Of a DNA stretch of 24,438 nucleotides, positions 1 to 10,150 are shown one piece after another (position 1 is the stretch's first letter; each line of letters opens with the position of its first letter). The DNA is taken from assembly GCA_034698045.1 (NCBI GenBank), contig JAQGAU010000741.1, forward strand, positions 1 to 24,438, read 5' to 3'. Made by a program: the position numbers and the translations under genes. The notes beneath the pieces are model-generated. The model did not search any database. It had not been told where the DNA came from and worked only from the letters and a program-made list of their open reading frames with translations. This DNA comes from Paramacrobiotus richtersi. Taxonomy: Eukaryota > Tardigrada > Eutardigrada > Parachela > Macrobiotidae.

Positions 1-1314
1 CAGAGTTGTACAAATACCCCTAACGCTCTCTTGAACAGTGCCGTGTGACGTCACGGTCCTTATTTTACGGCCTGTTCTGTTTTAAATAAATTATTACTGC
101 AGACTAAGACAGTCTGTCTTAGTCTGCTGATAGTGAAGCTTATTATGTTGCTTATGTTGTTAACAATTGTAAGCGTAATTGCAATAATATGGTATTTCTA
201 ATAATAATAATGGTGATAATATTATGCTACATTAATATGTTGTGTGTCGGTCAGTCAGTCACGATAGAAAATAAAAAACGTACGTGTTACGGTAATATCG
301 CTAAAGGATCTGGCGCAGGATTATGTTTTTAAAATACTAAAACTTCCTGTACTTTTGGCTTCGCTTCGGTCTTTAGTGCAGCCATCGCACAGTCCCTAAC
401 CTAGTATTTCAAATAGCGAATAACTGAAAAGAAACATACGCCACCAAACGGATTCTGTTCGAACAACCTCTCCCCGTGATTTCCAAACGACCACGTGCTT
501 CGAAGTTCACGAATACGCATATATATGTACTTTGTATGTATACATACTTGTCGGACTGTCACATTTGGTGTTTCGGTGCGTTAACGTACGCACAGTAGCG
601 GCTCGAGGTGGGGACGCGGGCTGGCGTGAGCGACCGATTTTTACTTTTGGCGGGCATTTTTTCCATTGTTGACGGCGAGCTTTCACGCCACCTCCACTCG
701 ACCGGCCCTTCGTACGCAAACTTCTTATAATTTTCACACAAACGTGGATCTTCCGATTCTCAAAAAACTTCATGACATAAAAATGGAAAAAGATTCTTCG
801 AGTCGCTGAATCTCCCAGTGTCTCACTTGTCAAAAGAAACAGGATAGAACATAATAATGTATAGAAGTACAGGCTTAGGAAGTGTAGTACAGTCTATAAT
901 TTTGCGGGCATCCGCACGCTGTTTTCCCCGCTGGGATGAATCCACCGTGACATGAGGCATTTGCGTTATATCATTTAATCAGGGCCTTTACACAATCACA
1001 ACAAAAGATAGGCCATATTTGAGCACGATATCCTTTCCAATAAGTCGGTAATTTCTTCATGTCAGACAACATGTGGTTTGTTGTTTCCTTTCGATTATTA
1101 TTTGGGCCTAATCATAATTCGAATAAGTAGCTTTGTTATAATCGTCCACATGCAATATTCGCTAAAAGCGGAAGGTGCAGCAGACGTGAACAGACTGCAA
1201 AGCACATAGCCGATACTGGCAATAAACCGTGACACCCGCTGTGTAATTTCGGCTGACATAATAGGCCAGTTACACCAGTTCAATCCCATTGATTCCGGTT
1301 TATCCGATAGTCAA
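1..1314. other. intergenic, no supported gene
   Basis: AT-rich sequence with a perfect hairpin at 99-127, listed separately. A GC-richer patch near 590-720 is open in two minus-strand frames (positions 507-833 and 559-741), but neither frame shows a recognisable motif, signal peptide or membrane segment, and the overlap of two frames argues against coding. The patch could be an exon of a gene lying to the left, or a promoter region. Nothing else stands out. Confidence 0.5.
99..127. repeat. perfect 14-bp hairpin
   Basis: Two 14-bp arms, GCAGACTAAGACAG and its exact reverse complement, are separated by a single T. No protein-coding context surrounds it. It could be the end of a small foldback or MITE element, or a replication-derived palindrome. 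Confidence 0.85.
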
Positions 1315-1321
1315 TATATAA
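1315..1321 (+). promoter_or_regulatory. TATA-like box upstream of receptor 1
   Basis: TATATAA lies 143 bp upstream of the chosen ATG at 1458. The paralogue at 9179 has TATAAAG about 200 bp upstream of its ATG, so the layout is similar. Transcription would start near 1345 if this is a working core promoter. This is inferred from position and motif only. Confidence 0.35.
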
Positions 1322-1457
1322 CAGCCGCCTGCACCGTGTGATACTCTAACAGATATCAAGCGGAAGAGAGCGCAGCGATCATCCCACGCGTATTCTCCCT
1401 TCCGTGGCAGACGTGCGGACCTTTTATTCCACCAGGTTGACGTCCTGTGCCTCTGCA

Positions 1458-2414
1458 ATGGCGAACAACTCTTCTACGCCGGACGTCTCGATCGCTGGGC
1501 CTTCGGGATGGGGCATCGTGGAAATCGGCAATCTCCTCCTGGCGCTCCTCGGCGGAACGTTAAACATCACCGTTTTAACCGCCTTTATCATGCGTACGGC
1601 ATTTTTCACTCCGTTCACGATTTATCTTATCAGCTTGTTGATTGCGAATTTCATGGAAACCGCCTTCGCCAAACTGGGCGCTGCCCTGTGGGTCGCCTGG
1701 CCCGAGTTCCGCACCCATTCAAACTGCGACTTTTACCTGTTTACCAGCTATTTAGCAATGGCCGGTATGATGAACACTCATTTGCTGATTTCCTTCAACC
1801 GGTTGTGGGCCGTGACCTTTCCTGTTTCATACAAGAACCACCATTCGAAGAAGATGGCGTTGGGGATTTGCATGGGAATGTGGCTGTACATTTTTGTTAT
1901 GATTCTACCGCAGTTGATTCGCGATTCACTGTATTTTCGAATTCCGTATCAATCCGCTCAATGGCGATGTATGCTGAACACTGAAGCGCAGTTCCCTCTT
2001 TATTTCTCAACTTTAATGATCGTTTACATTATTCCTGAAGTCGTGATACTGCTAACGTTTCCCATAATCTGGCGCAAGCGCAGACGTACCAGAAAAGTCA
2101 TGCCTGGTACCACCGGATTAGTTACGGACGATGGCCGCTCCATGGGCCCGGCGAGGTCCGAGTCCGTCGCGTCGCAAAGAAAGAGTATGCAGGTGTTGAT
2201 TATCTTGATGATCAGTATGGTTGTCTGCTGGACGCCGCTGATGGCTGGTACGGTTGTGGCGTGTTTTATGGTCTTTAAAGATCGGATATATTTCGGAGTG
2301 GGAACGGTCTTATTTGCGGTGGAAGCGATTACGGATCCCATACTGTTTGGACTGGTGTTCAGTCAGATGTCGATAAGGAAGATGTGGAGGAAACTAATAA
2401 ATCGAGAAAACTGA
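1458..2414 (+). CDS. class A (rhodopsin-like) GPCR, orphan, receptor 1
   Basis: Single-exon seven-transmembrane receptor of 318 aa, acting at the cell surface through G proteins; ligand unknown. Landmarks: N36 in TM1, N64 at the TM2 Asp position (2.50), C90 at TM3 and C171 in loop 2 (the usual disulfide), N114-R115-L116 in place of DRY, W142 in TM4, P193 in TM5, C257-W258-x-P260 in TM6, and D293-P294-I-L-F297 in place of NPxxY. The C-terminal tail is short and basic. N3 and N4 are glycosylation sequons. The start at 1458 is chosen because the paralogue at 9179 begins with the same six residues (MANNSS) in the same context, GCAATGGC. The frame stays open upstream to 1404, but only from a GTG. 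About half of all residues match receptor 2 by eye. The N2.50/D7.49 exchange is discussed in the findings. Class A membership is secure, the subfamily is not. Confidence 0.95.
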   Translation: MANNSSTPDVSIAGPSGWGIVEIGNLLLALLGGTLNITVLTAFIMRTAFFTPFTIYLISLLIANFMETAFAKLGAALWVAWPEFRTHSNCDFYLFTSYLAMAGMMNTHLLISFNRLWAVTFPVSYKNHHSKKMALGICMGMWLYIFVMILPQLIRDSLYFRIPYQSAQWRCMLNTEAQFPLYFSTLMIVYIIPEVVILLTFPIIWRKRRRTRKVMPGTTGLVTDDGRSMGPARSESVASQRKSMQVLIILMISMVVCWTPLMAGTVVACFMVFKDRIYFGVGTVLFAVEAITDPILFGLVFSQMSIRKMWRKLINREN

Positions 2415-3845
2415 TTGACTTCTGAATTAGCTTTCGACCTTTCTCTAGTAGCGCTTTGCTCTAGCGTGATAATCTGTTTTGAGCATCTAAATCTATATTG
2501 CAGCGACTGTATGTTAGACCGCACTGTTGCGGAGTATCTGTATCGCGGCCGGTCGCTGTACTTTTTGAGCGAGTGCAAAGCGAATATCTCATTAACCATG
2601 ATTGGTTATTAAAGCAGATTCAGTACGGAAAAATGTATTAACAATGTACCGTAAACCTAGCAAATTTTTCAGCGTTTTTGATGAAGAAACTCGAATCCCT
2701 GCATATTGATGTACCTGTTTGGCGATATATACCGTAATATACTTTTACCAGAAGAACTGCGAATTAACATTGATACCGAGCGCAGCTTCCACAGAATCCA
2801 ATCCAATATTAAAAATATTAAGATATTAACTTACACGTATAATGGATCTTTGTGAAAGAGCTTGTTTTGTGCATCGACCTTTACGGTGCATCGCGTAAAT
2901 TAGCAGATGAATTGTTTCCATATATGTCAGCACAACAGCTGCAAGAATTTAATCTGTTTGTTTAGAAAACAGGATTAGTGATGGGTGCAGCAAACAGAGG
3001 CATCCCGCTGTCTCATTCTCGTATTCACAAAACCGTACGTGATTGAACCTCTCACGGTCGCATAATCAATTTAATCTGCATCCTGTTTTGATAAACATCC
3101 GGCAAGCATGTACTTATAAAAAGAAGCAAGAAGGCGTCGGGAGATCCTTGGTTACCCGAAACAAAAAAAAACAATTACCGATCTGAAGGCGAAAAAGGCT
3201 GAATATCAACTGGCGCCTACTACTGCAAGGTTCGGACTCAAAGAGAAATTGTTAGCGGGCGGTCGCAGCCAAACAGCAGCTCTATAAAACGCGCAGAGGA
3301 TATGCAGGATATTGACCTGTTTATTTGCTCGATTCGCGCAGGGATGTGGCACTGTAGACCTGTGCTCTGTAGCACAGTTTATGCGCGCCGCGACTGCGAG
3401 CAAATTAAGTGTAGTACTAGCTTAAAATCGTCTTATTGTGGTTTGTGGCATTCTACGGGTACCAGTGTCAGATAACTAACAAACAGTTTGTTCGCACATA
3501 GAACGTGCTGACATAGGTTATTACGCACGGCTTCCTTACGCTTGATGAATTACTTTAGTACAAAACTGCCTCCATGGTTCGAATTAAAAATGAATTCTGC
3601 AAAACCTTCTCAGTTACTTTTTGCCTGTTTTATTACATCTATGGTAAACAGAAGGAAGAATAATCCCACGTCTGTTGCACATGCATGGAGCAATTCTTAG
3701 AACCGCTCGTTGGATTCACTTAACAAAAGAGGCTTATTGAACAAACACCCTTTGATTATTGAAAAACTGTACCATATTCGATTCCCATGGGTGATTCTGC
3801 AATGAACGACTGCCACATATCATGTGAAGGTTATGGTAATGATCG
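2415..3845. other. intergenic with short decayed coding-like stretches
   Basis: No intact gene. Short open stretches around 2860-2960 and 3120-3420 read like coding sequence but are interrupted and match nothing I recognise. They may be remnants of a transposon or of a host pseudogene. A polyadenylation-like TATTAAAGC near 2608 may serve receptor 1. Confidence 0.4.
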
Positions 3846-4073
3846 ATGTCCGATGAAATACATAACTCGGATTGCATATTTTGCGGATCAACGTACCAAT
3901 ACCGGCCTACAGAAACGACCTGGAAATACGTCCATCTGAAGACACTGCATAGTGTACGATATCGATTCCATCTCACTATGGTAGTCATAATAACGAAACA
4001 ACAGGAAAATGCAGAGGCAGTCAATCCCGCGGTTCTCACCTACTTCAGTAAAAGAAACAAACAGATAGGGTAG
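3846..4073 (+). pseudogene. possible BED/C2H2-like zinc-finger fragment
   Basis: A 75-aa frame from a true ATG. Near its N-terminus it carries C-x2-C, 16 residues, then H-x4-H (CIFC at residues 10-13, H at 30 and 35), preceded by acidic residues. This spacing resembles BED-type or related fingers, which occur at the N-terminus of hAT-like transposases and some host DNA-binding proteins. The rest of the frame has no clear match, and no transposase core follows. It may be a first exon or a relic. Random occurrence of such a pattern is not excluded. Confidence 0.25.
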
Positions 4074-4997
4074 TTGCATCTAACAAGTACTTTTGTTACC
4101 CCGGCGAAACCGACGGGAGCTGGAACTGATAACATAACATTTAATGCGTAAATTCCCGGCAATTTCTCGCCCTAGGATACATCGAATGGCCAGTTCTCAA
4201 ACTGTCCAAGAAATTAACACTGAGTATTACCGTGACTAAAAATCTTCCGGTTCGCTTTTCAGATGCTTCTTTTATTCAAAGCGTGTTTCGTGTAAAGGTG
4301 TGTCACTGCAACCTTTTGCAAACGGGCAGTATGCACGCTAAAGAAATGTGGTCAGCAAAGTACATCCATTCTAATAAGATCTGTGGCAGTTCATCGACAC
4401 CAGAATGTGGCAGGCGCCAACAGTTCGCTTCCAAGTAACGTTGCAGCTAAGCCGGCCGAAGTTTTGTTGAAATAATATTCATTTATTAACACTACATGTT
4501 GTGGCATGGTAGTCAGTTTGTGTTTGTGCGGATAAAGCAGCGGATTGCGAGTGAATTCAACGGAGCGAAGGACAACCACGGATGATAGTTGATATAGCTC
4601 TAATCATAGTCCAAAGGACAGCGATTGTTTTGGAAATTTCAGAATATTGGTTCATCTCTAAACGTTTCGTTCTTTTTCCCTTGCAAACTGTAAAGCGCAT
4701 TTCAAGATGCACTATAAACCGTTCACAATGAGCAATTCAAACCAAAATTACGATAGGTACAGATACACGATGGAAAAGAATCTGTTTAAAATTTCTGTGA
4801 TGATCAACATTCGAGCCTTATCATCATAATTTATCGTCACGTAACCGTGGTACAATTGTCGTAGTACAATTTTTGTGCAACTGTTGTGTACTTTCGTAAT
4901 GTCATTGCTAAAACTTGAAACCAATACAACCAACACCAGTATTTATTATGTGCTTGTTGTATTTACTATGTGCTTACTCATTTTAATGTTTATAATG
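4074..4997. other. intergenic, nothing supported
   Basis: AT-rich DNA with only short spurious frames. The leucine-rich frame at 4875-5108 (+) is produced by antisense reading of the LINE's TAA tail and is not a gene. Confidence 0.5.
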
Positions 4998-5915
4998 TTA
5001 TTATTATTATTATTATTACTTCACAAGAGCAGACAACCCGTCAGGGACTTCAAGTCTGGCCGACAACAACAAGTATGTAGCGCATTTAAGACAGATCAAC
5101 ATTTCTGAGCATGAACTTGAACACGGAACCAGATCCAGCTCAAGTAATTTCTCGTTAAATTTCAAAATTTTATCCAGCAGATCTTTGAGCCGCATTCCCA
5201 TAGCGGACTCCCCAATTTTTCGTTTCGCCTTCGCGTCGATTTTCGCTGGCCGGCGAAGATTGTAGCGCGTGGTGTTGTCTTTGAACTGGATCATGTCGTA
5301 AAGGTATGACGGAAGGGGAACGATATTTTTGTTCCAGATCTTGAACAGCCACACCGCATCGCTTTGTCGCCATCGGTCGAAAATAGGCATAATGCCTAAC
5401 TTCTGATACAATTCCGGCGTAACCGGCTCTTTGTAATCAGTGACAGCACGCAAGGCTTTACGCTGCAGACCGGCTAGTTTGTGGCGCTGAGTCAAAGACG
5501 CTGTGGACCATACTGATGAACAATTCGTCAGATGTGTTCCAAAACAAGCGTGGTAAAGACTCATGCGCTGCGGTAAACTTAGCCCTCTTTTAGCTCGATT
5601 GATCATAGCGATCCCAAAATTTCCCTTCCGTAGTACCCTTTTAACCTGTCCCGTCCACTTCAGGTGGTTATCAATTTCGACGCCGAGATACCGAACAGTC
5701 TTTTCGATGGTCACCATTCCGCAGTTAATAAGAACGGCCGGGTCAGCTTGGACGTTACGGTCGGTGCAAATGTACATAGCCTGGCATTTCTTTGGTTTCA
5801 CATGCAGGAGATTTTCGGCCATGACTTGCCCAACATGATTTAACGCTTCGTTAAGTTTCGCACCTGCTTCTTCTTTCGTTTTTCCAGTCGCATACACAGT
5901 TGTATCATCGGCATC
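4998..5915 (-). mobile_element. 5'-truncated LINE (CR1/jockey group) with (TAA)7 tail
   Basis: Non-LTR retrotransposon 3' end inserted on the minus strand. It keeps only the second half of the reverse transcriptase domain and the C-terminal region. The 5' break falls at the catalytic A-D-D box (5904-5912); upstream of it the reading is unrelated and reaches a stop at 5928-5930. The 3' end is a pure TTA run on the plus strand, 4998-5018, that is (TAA)7 in element orientation. 5' truncation and a short tandem 3' tail are usual products of target-primed reverse transcription. The frame has no stop or shift over about 900 bp, so the insertion is fairly young. I see no target-site duplication, but I did not search exhaustively. 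Confidence 0.85.
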
Positions 5916-5927
5916 ATGTGCTTCTGT
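5016..5927 (-). pseudogene. LINE reverse transcriptase, C-terminal half
   Basis: Open frame read from 5927 down to the stop at 5016. In order it holds: D-A-D-D-T-T, where A-D-D is the catalytic box; the palm segment following it (NLLHVKPKKC); the R-Y-L-G-V-x-I-D-N-x-L-x-W block typical of CR1, jockey and RTE-like enzymes; and a downstream region with S-S-V-W-S, LQRKALRAV and a YNLRR motif that resembles the extreme C-terminus of CR1/L2-type ORF2 proteins. The residue before A-D-D is Asp rather than the usual Phe or Tyr, which marks the truncation point. Fingers, the upstream palm and the endonuclease are absent, so it cannot act alone. The stop codon is the first TAA of the tail, so there is effectively no 3' UTR. 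No RNase H domain follows, which argues against the I clade despite the TAA tail. Confidence 0.85.
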
Positions 5928-6482
5928 TCAACGATCAGTTTATTGGCAAAGCCGCAGCAATACAGAAAGCCAGCGCGTTGGAGTACTAAAAGCACATTAA
6001 ACATTTACACACCAAAAAAACAACCGAAAGCGTTACCAGATACTTTGGAACGTGTAGGTGTTCAATTCAACTATTTGTAGGTACCTTGCCTGCTTCTGAA
6101 CCTTTAGTGCGGTGAGAGAGAGAAAAAAAACGCAACCGAACCACCGATGAGGCAGAGACCGCCGATCATGCATTCTCTGCTCGTGCGGGTCCGTTCTGTT
6201 TGACGGTGGCTTTAACGTTTTCCTCTGCGATTCATATGGCTTGTGTATTGTGGGAATCTTTGACCGATAACTATTCAGCGCCGGAGATCTTAAGCACATG
6301 CTTGGAAATCTACATAGACAATTAGACCACGAAAACCACAACCTCCGAAACAAAAAGTACCATACAAACAGCAGAACACTGGACGAAACTAAAAGCGGTA
6401 ATATAACAGCAGGAAGATATCGACATGGTCATTACTGACCTCCAACAATCTCACAGTTTCTAAGGTTTACTGCAGTTGTTAG
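5928..6482. other. intergenic, nothing supported
   Basis: Short overlapping frames only. The minus-strand frame 6033-6353 is basic and has no domain that I recognise. A run of pyrimidines and a CTAAG near 6460 could be a splice acceptor for the next feature. Confidence 0.4.
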
Positions 6483-6680
6483 CGGTTTTCACCGCGTGCA
6501 TGTTACTGTCCCTGCAGGCCCTGCTGTCCGAGTTGGTCTTGCAGTAGACCCTGTTTGGCCTGGACATTTTCTGTTGATTCATTTGGTTCTGCTGGTTGCC
6601 CTGGCTGGCAGGTGGTTTGTCCATTATCGCGCGTACACCGCAACAAAGCAAACAGCACTATGAAGCATAATACGAGCTAA
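6483..6680 (+). CDS. candidate cysteine-rich exon, unrecognised
   Basis: Following TTGTTAG, a possible acceptor, the plus strand is open for 65 codons to a stop at 6678-6680. The first 23 residues or so are packed with cysteine: ACYCPCRPCCP, then SWSCSRPC, with two more cysteines further on. A second plus frame over the same DNA is also open and hydrophobic, and a third starts with a signal-peptide-like run (LLQLLAVFTACMLLSLQ) before a stop near 6546. The minus strand is open too. The DNA is rich in CCTG and TGCC, which makes cysteine pile-ups cheap in one frame, so chance is a real alternative. No first exon is identified. Confidence 0.22.
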   Translation, partial: RFSPRACYCPCRPCCPSWSCSRPCLAWTFSVDSFGSAGCPGWQVVCPLSRVHRNKANSTMKHNTS

Positions 6681-8976
6681 AAAATAACACAGATGTTAAA
6701 AAATTTCTGAAATTCAGTCAACGTAATGTCTTGTCAGGAAAGTAACAAGAACCGAGCATACAACATTCACAAACGAATCCATGAAAGTGACTGTAATTGC
6801 TACCATACGAAATGACTACTTCACAAGTCAGTGGAAGCGATGGCTCTCTTCTTATTACCTTGTGGCAGCAATGTCGCAGGAAGGTCAGGGAATAACTCGA
6901 TGTAATAAGCTAGTTTTGAAATTCCAACTGTGAGGCAGGATTTAAATTACTGTACCTCTTGAATGACTTCGCCGACTTGCACTGTTTTATACAGTCTCTA
7001 CATTCCGGGAAGTTGTTTCAATTGTACACGGGTATGGCTTGGGATTCGGCCTTTGGTTTTTCCCAGAGCTAATGTAGGACAACGTTATTCCACCGCGGTC
7101 TGGAAGACAAATTTACAAAGCTAGATGTGCGATAATCGTTTTTGTACGTAGTGTCAGCAGCCAGTGTAAACAGCCATGTACCGCAAATCACCGTAGTTTG
7201 AAAACCGAGAATGCCTTTAGAGTGTTACGTCGTTTGTCTGTGAGAGCTCTCTGCTCCACGATACTGACTCATAGCTCGTTTAAACTAAACAACGCTCGCG
7301 CTGGTTGGCACTAAAATAAGCCACAAAATCCAGACTTCAACAAACCACCAAAATCCGCACCTCCGTGCATTCTGCCTCTGACGGGAGGAGTTCCAAAAAA
7401 ACCAAAACTGCTAAACTGAAACGTTCCTTTACATTTCGCGGTCGGTGGATGCTCTCCCGTCAACTCTACCAAACGATTTTTGATCCGAGTATTACACTGA
7501 AGTTTGGCTGGTTAGATGCGTGAGGTCGGTGAGCCGGTGAGGAGACTGGGGAGCATGGTTGAACCATTATATATCATTATATAAAGCATTTATATATATA
7601 CTTTGGTTGAACTGACCAGTCAACAGCCGTTAGTTTTAAGATAAACTTACGCTACGGTATACTGTATGCACTACTTTCCCATTATCCGACTGAGGTCTTA
7701 CTACAGAAAACAGCAACTTACTTAGTCTTACTACAAAAAAGCACAATTAAATGACAAGCGTTTTATGGGAACGAAAAACGATATAGTGTTGTAAAAGCAG
7801 TAGAACAGACTAAAAACGCGAAAGAATGCTGAATGCGTTGGTTCAAAGAGCAAATGAGCGGATGACATAAAGAGATCAGGTGAACATTTGGCCGCAGTTG
7901 GTAAAACGCTCAGCTGTGCACGTGAGACAAAAACATCAATTAAATGTCTGAGAAGGACTGAAGAGGGCTTACTACGCAGGAGACCTCACTGTGATAAGTA
8001 TCCATCGCCTTGTTTGTTGCATCAGAATGATCGAAATTTGGCAAATGTTTCATGACGTACGGCATGTGCGTCAAAGACGGAACATACAGTCGATATAAGT
8101 ATGCTTAATTGACTCATTACATCTGTTTGTCGGAATTTGCTACCGCAGATTCTTTAATTTAGCACGAACTGTCCGGTGTTAACACTTTCTGATCGATCTG
8201 ATTTGACCCTTGAACTGCCAATTGGACATCGGCAAACGAAACATGTTTTTCGGTTCACTTAAAGGAAATGCAGTTCTTAAAAAGACACGATTGTCTACCG
8301 CATGCTGTCAGCTGTTGTAAAAGCGACATGAAATCCTTGAATTTCTTTCCAGTAACTGGCTTACGATCGATACGAGGAAGTCGCACGTAGCCACGTACCA
8401 GCCGTCAAGAGCTTTTTGAGTAAAAATCGGTCGGCCAATTTCCCACCTCAGAATGAAATGCTGAATTGTAGTGTTCACGGCTTACAGCCACGCAGTGACG
8501 ATCCTTTCTCTTTTTGTTGATTCATTTTTCTTTCAGTTTCTTCATCGTCTGAGATTGATTCCAGTCTTGCTTAAAGCTGAAGCGTTTTTACACTGATACC
8601 GCTTTATGGAAATAACCTTCTTCAAGCTGTTTTTTTCCGTGTCCAGCATTCGTTTGTTGTGCTGAATTTGAAGACAGATTAATCTCGCTGTTACAAATGG
8701 GGCACTTCTTTCAGCCGGTCATCAGATTCAAATAAGAAAGCCGTTTTTCCATACAGGAAAACGATAACATTCAACTCCCATGGTGATGCACACTGCACAG
8801 TGTAATTAACCCGCGCGTCCTGTGTGTAGTAACCTTGCAACTCATAACAATAATCGAGTTAGCTGCTTTGTGGAGTGATGTGTAAAGACAACCCTGCCTA
8901 TAAAGGTTAACTGGACTGTAATCGGACTCATTACCATGTTTCAATTTAATCACAACAGTGAAGCAGCAGAAAAGTA
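6681..8976. other. long intergenic stretch, no supported gene
   Basis: About 2.3 kb without an open frame of note. A faint helix-turn-helix-like reading near 7890-8010 was considered and rejected (see rejected list). An AT-dinucleotide run lies at 7565-7605. The stretch 8771-8953 has one short minus frame without any motif. Confidence 0.5.
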
Positions 8977-8983
8977 TAAAGGT
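8977..8983 (+). promoter_or_regulatory. TATA-like box upstream of receptor 2
   Basis: TATAAAG lies about 200 bp before the ATG at 9179. If used, it gives a 5' UTR near 170 nt, comparable with receptor 1. Motif and position only. Confidence 0.35.
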
Positions 8984-9178
8984 TTTTAATCCCTGCTAAC
9001 AGGAGCAGCGGCCAGGGAAGGTATACAGAATCACGCTGCAGCCGTCGTTATCTGGCAGTAATTTGGTCTGCACTACCCTGGAAGCGAAAACCATTACGAT
9101 TTAATCAGAGTTGCTCTCCACGCTTTCCGCCCAATGTTTACATTTTCCCCAGTTTGACAAATCTGTTTTACAACAGCA

Positions 9179-10150
9179 ATGGCTAACAATAGTTCGTTAC
9201 CAAATTATGCTCCAGTTGCCTTCGCAGGATGGGGCGCTGTGGAATTATGCAATATTCTGACAGCATCCATCGGTGGATTCCTCAATGTTTCCGTCGGCAT
9301 AATCTTCCTCACCAACCGCGCTTTCATGACACCATTCACCATTTATTTGATGAATCTTCTCGTCTTTAATTTTATGGAAACCGCGCTAGCCAAAATGGCC
9401 GAAGCCCTCCTAGTTGTCAGTCCCGGATTCCGTTCCAGTTATGCCGCTTGCGGTTTCTATCTGTTCAGTACATTCTTAGCTGGTGCCGGGATGATCAACA
9501 CACACGTCCTCATCTCCTTCAACCGGCTGTGGGCCGTCATCTTTCCCCATTCCTACAAGATGCACCATACGAAAAGCATGGCGGTAGCGATCTGCACGGG
9601 AATGTGGCTGTACATCTTGGCGACCGTGTTGCCCATGCTGATTCGGGATACACTGCTTTTCCGCATCCCTGTTACTGTTTCTGGACGCTGCGCAGTAAAT
9701 AATCGCGCACAGCCGACGCTGTGCCTCACAACACTGATTGTCGTCTATGTTGTCCCGGAGGTGATTATTCTGGTGACCTTTCCGATTATTTGGCGAAAGC
9801 GCAAGGCATTCAGAAGAACTGCTCAAGGAGTTACTCTAGTGGTCCCCAACACCCAGCAGGAAGTAACGGGAGTCCAGACGAATGCCTCAGTGAAGGAAAT
9901 GCCAAAACAACAGAGTAAAAGTATGCAAGTGTTTGTTGCACTGATTGGTAGCATGATTATCTGCTGGACACCGCTGACGACGGCGATGGTTTTGGGATAT
10001 TGCATGATTCCTGTGAATCGGATTTATTTCGGTGTTGCATCATTTCTCTTTGCCGTACAGGGGATCACTGATCCGTTGCTGTTTGGATTGATGTTTGGGA
10101 ATCTTTCTAAAAGGATGTGCTGTACGAAGGGGCAGATGAAATTGAAATGA
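9179..10150 (+). CDS. class A (rhodopsin-like) GPCR, orphan, receptor 2
   Basis: Intronless 323-aa receptor, tandem paralogue of receptor 1 in the same orientation 6.8 kb away. Landmarks: N64 (2.50), C91 and C171 for the TM3-loop 2 disulfide, N115-R116-L117 replacing DRY, W143, P193, C262-W263-x-P265, and D298-P299-L-L-F302 replacing NPxxY. The strongest blocks shared with receptor 1 are TPFTIYL, ISFNRLWAV, GMWLYI and FPIIWRKR; the N-terminal half of loop 3 is the most divergent part (Q/V/T-rich here, D/R/S-rich there). The start is a strong ATG context (GCAATGGC) identical to that of receptor 1. The tail ends in a Cys pair (residues 314-315) that could be lipid-modified, followed by Lys residues. 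Ligand and coupling cannot be read from sequence. The pair fits a lineage-specific receptor expansion. Confidence 0.95.
   Translation: MANNSSLPNYAPVAFAGWGAVELCNILTASIGGFLNVSVGIIFLTNRAFMTPFTIYLMNLLVFNFMETALAKMAEALLVVSPGFRSSYAACGFYLFSTFLAGAGMINTHVLISFNRLWAVIFPHSYKMHHTKSMAVAICTGMWLYILATVLPMLIRDTLLFRIPVTVSGRCAVNNRAQPTLCLTTLIVVYVVPEVIILVTFPIIWRKRKAFRRTAQGVTLVVPNTQQEVTGVQTNASVKEMPKQQSKSMQVFVALIGSMIICWTPLTTAMVLGYCMIPVNRIYFGVASFLFAVQGITDPLLFGLMFGNLSKRMCCTKGQMKLK

Noticed and set aside
46-53. CRE-like TGACGTCA (also at 16582-16589)
   Set aside because: An 8-bp palindrome is expected by chance at this rate, and neither copy has a promoter context.
507-833. Minus-strand 108-codon frame in a GC-richer patch
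   Set aside because: No domain, no paralogue in the window, and overlapped by a second open frame; reported only as intergenic content.
2024-2341. Antisense frames over the receptor genes
   Set aside because: They are shadows of the conserved receptor coding sequence and lack any motif.
4875-5108. Plus-strand leucine-rich frame
   Set aside because: The leucines come from reading the LINE's TAA tail in antisense.
7890-8010. Tc1/mariner-like helix-turn-helix reading (KCLRRTEEGLLRRRP)
   Set aside because: A short stretch loosely resembles the N-terminal DNA-binding part of Tc1-type transposases, but no catalytic D-D-E region, no terminal repeats and no second supporting block could be seen.
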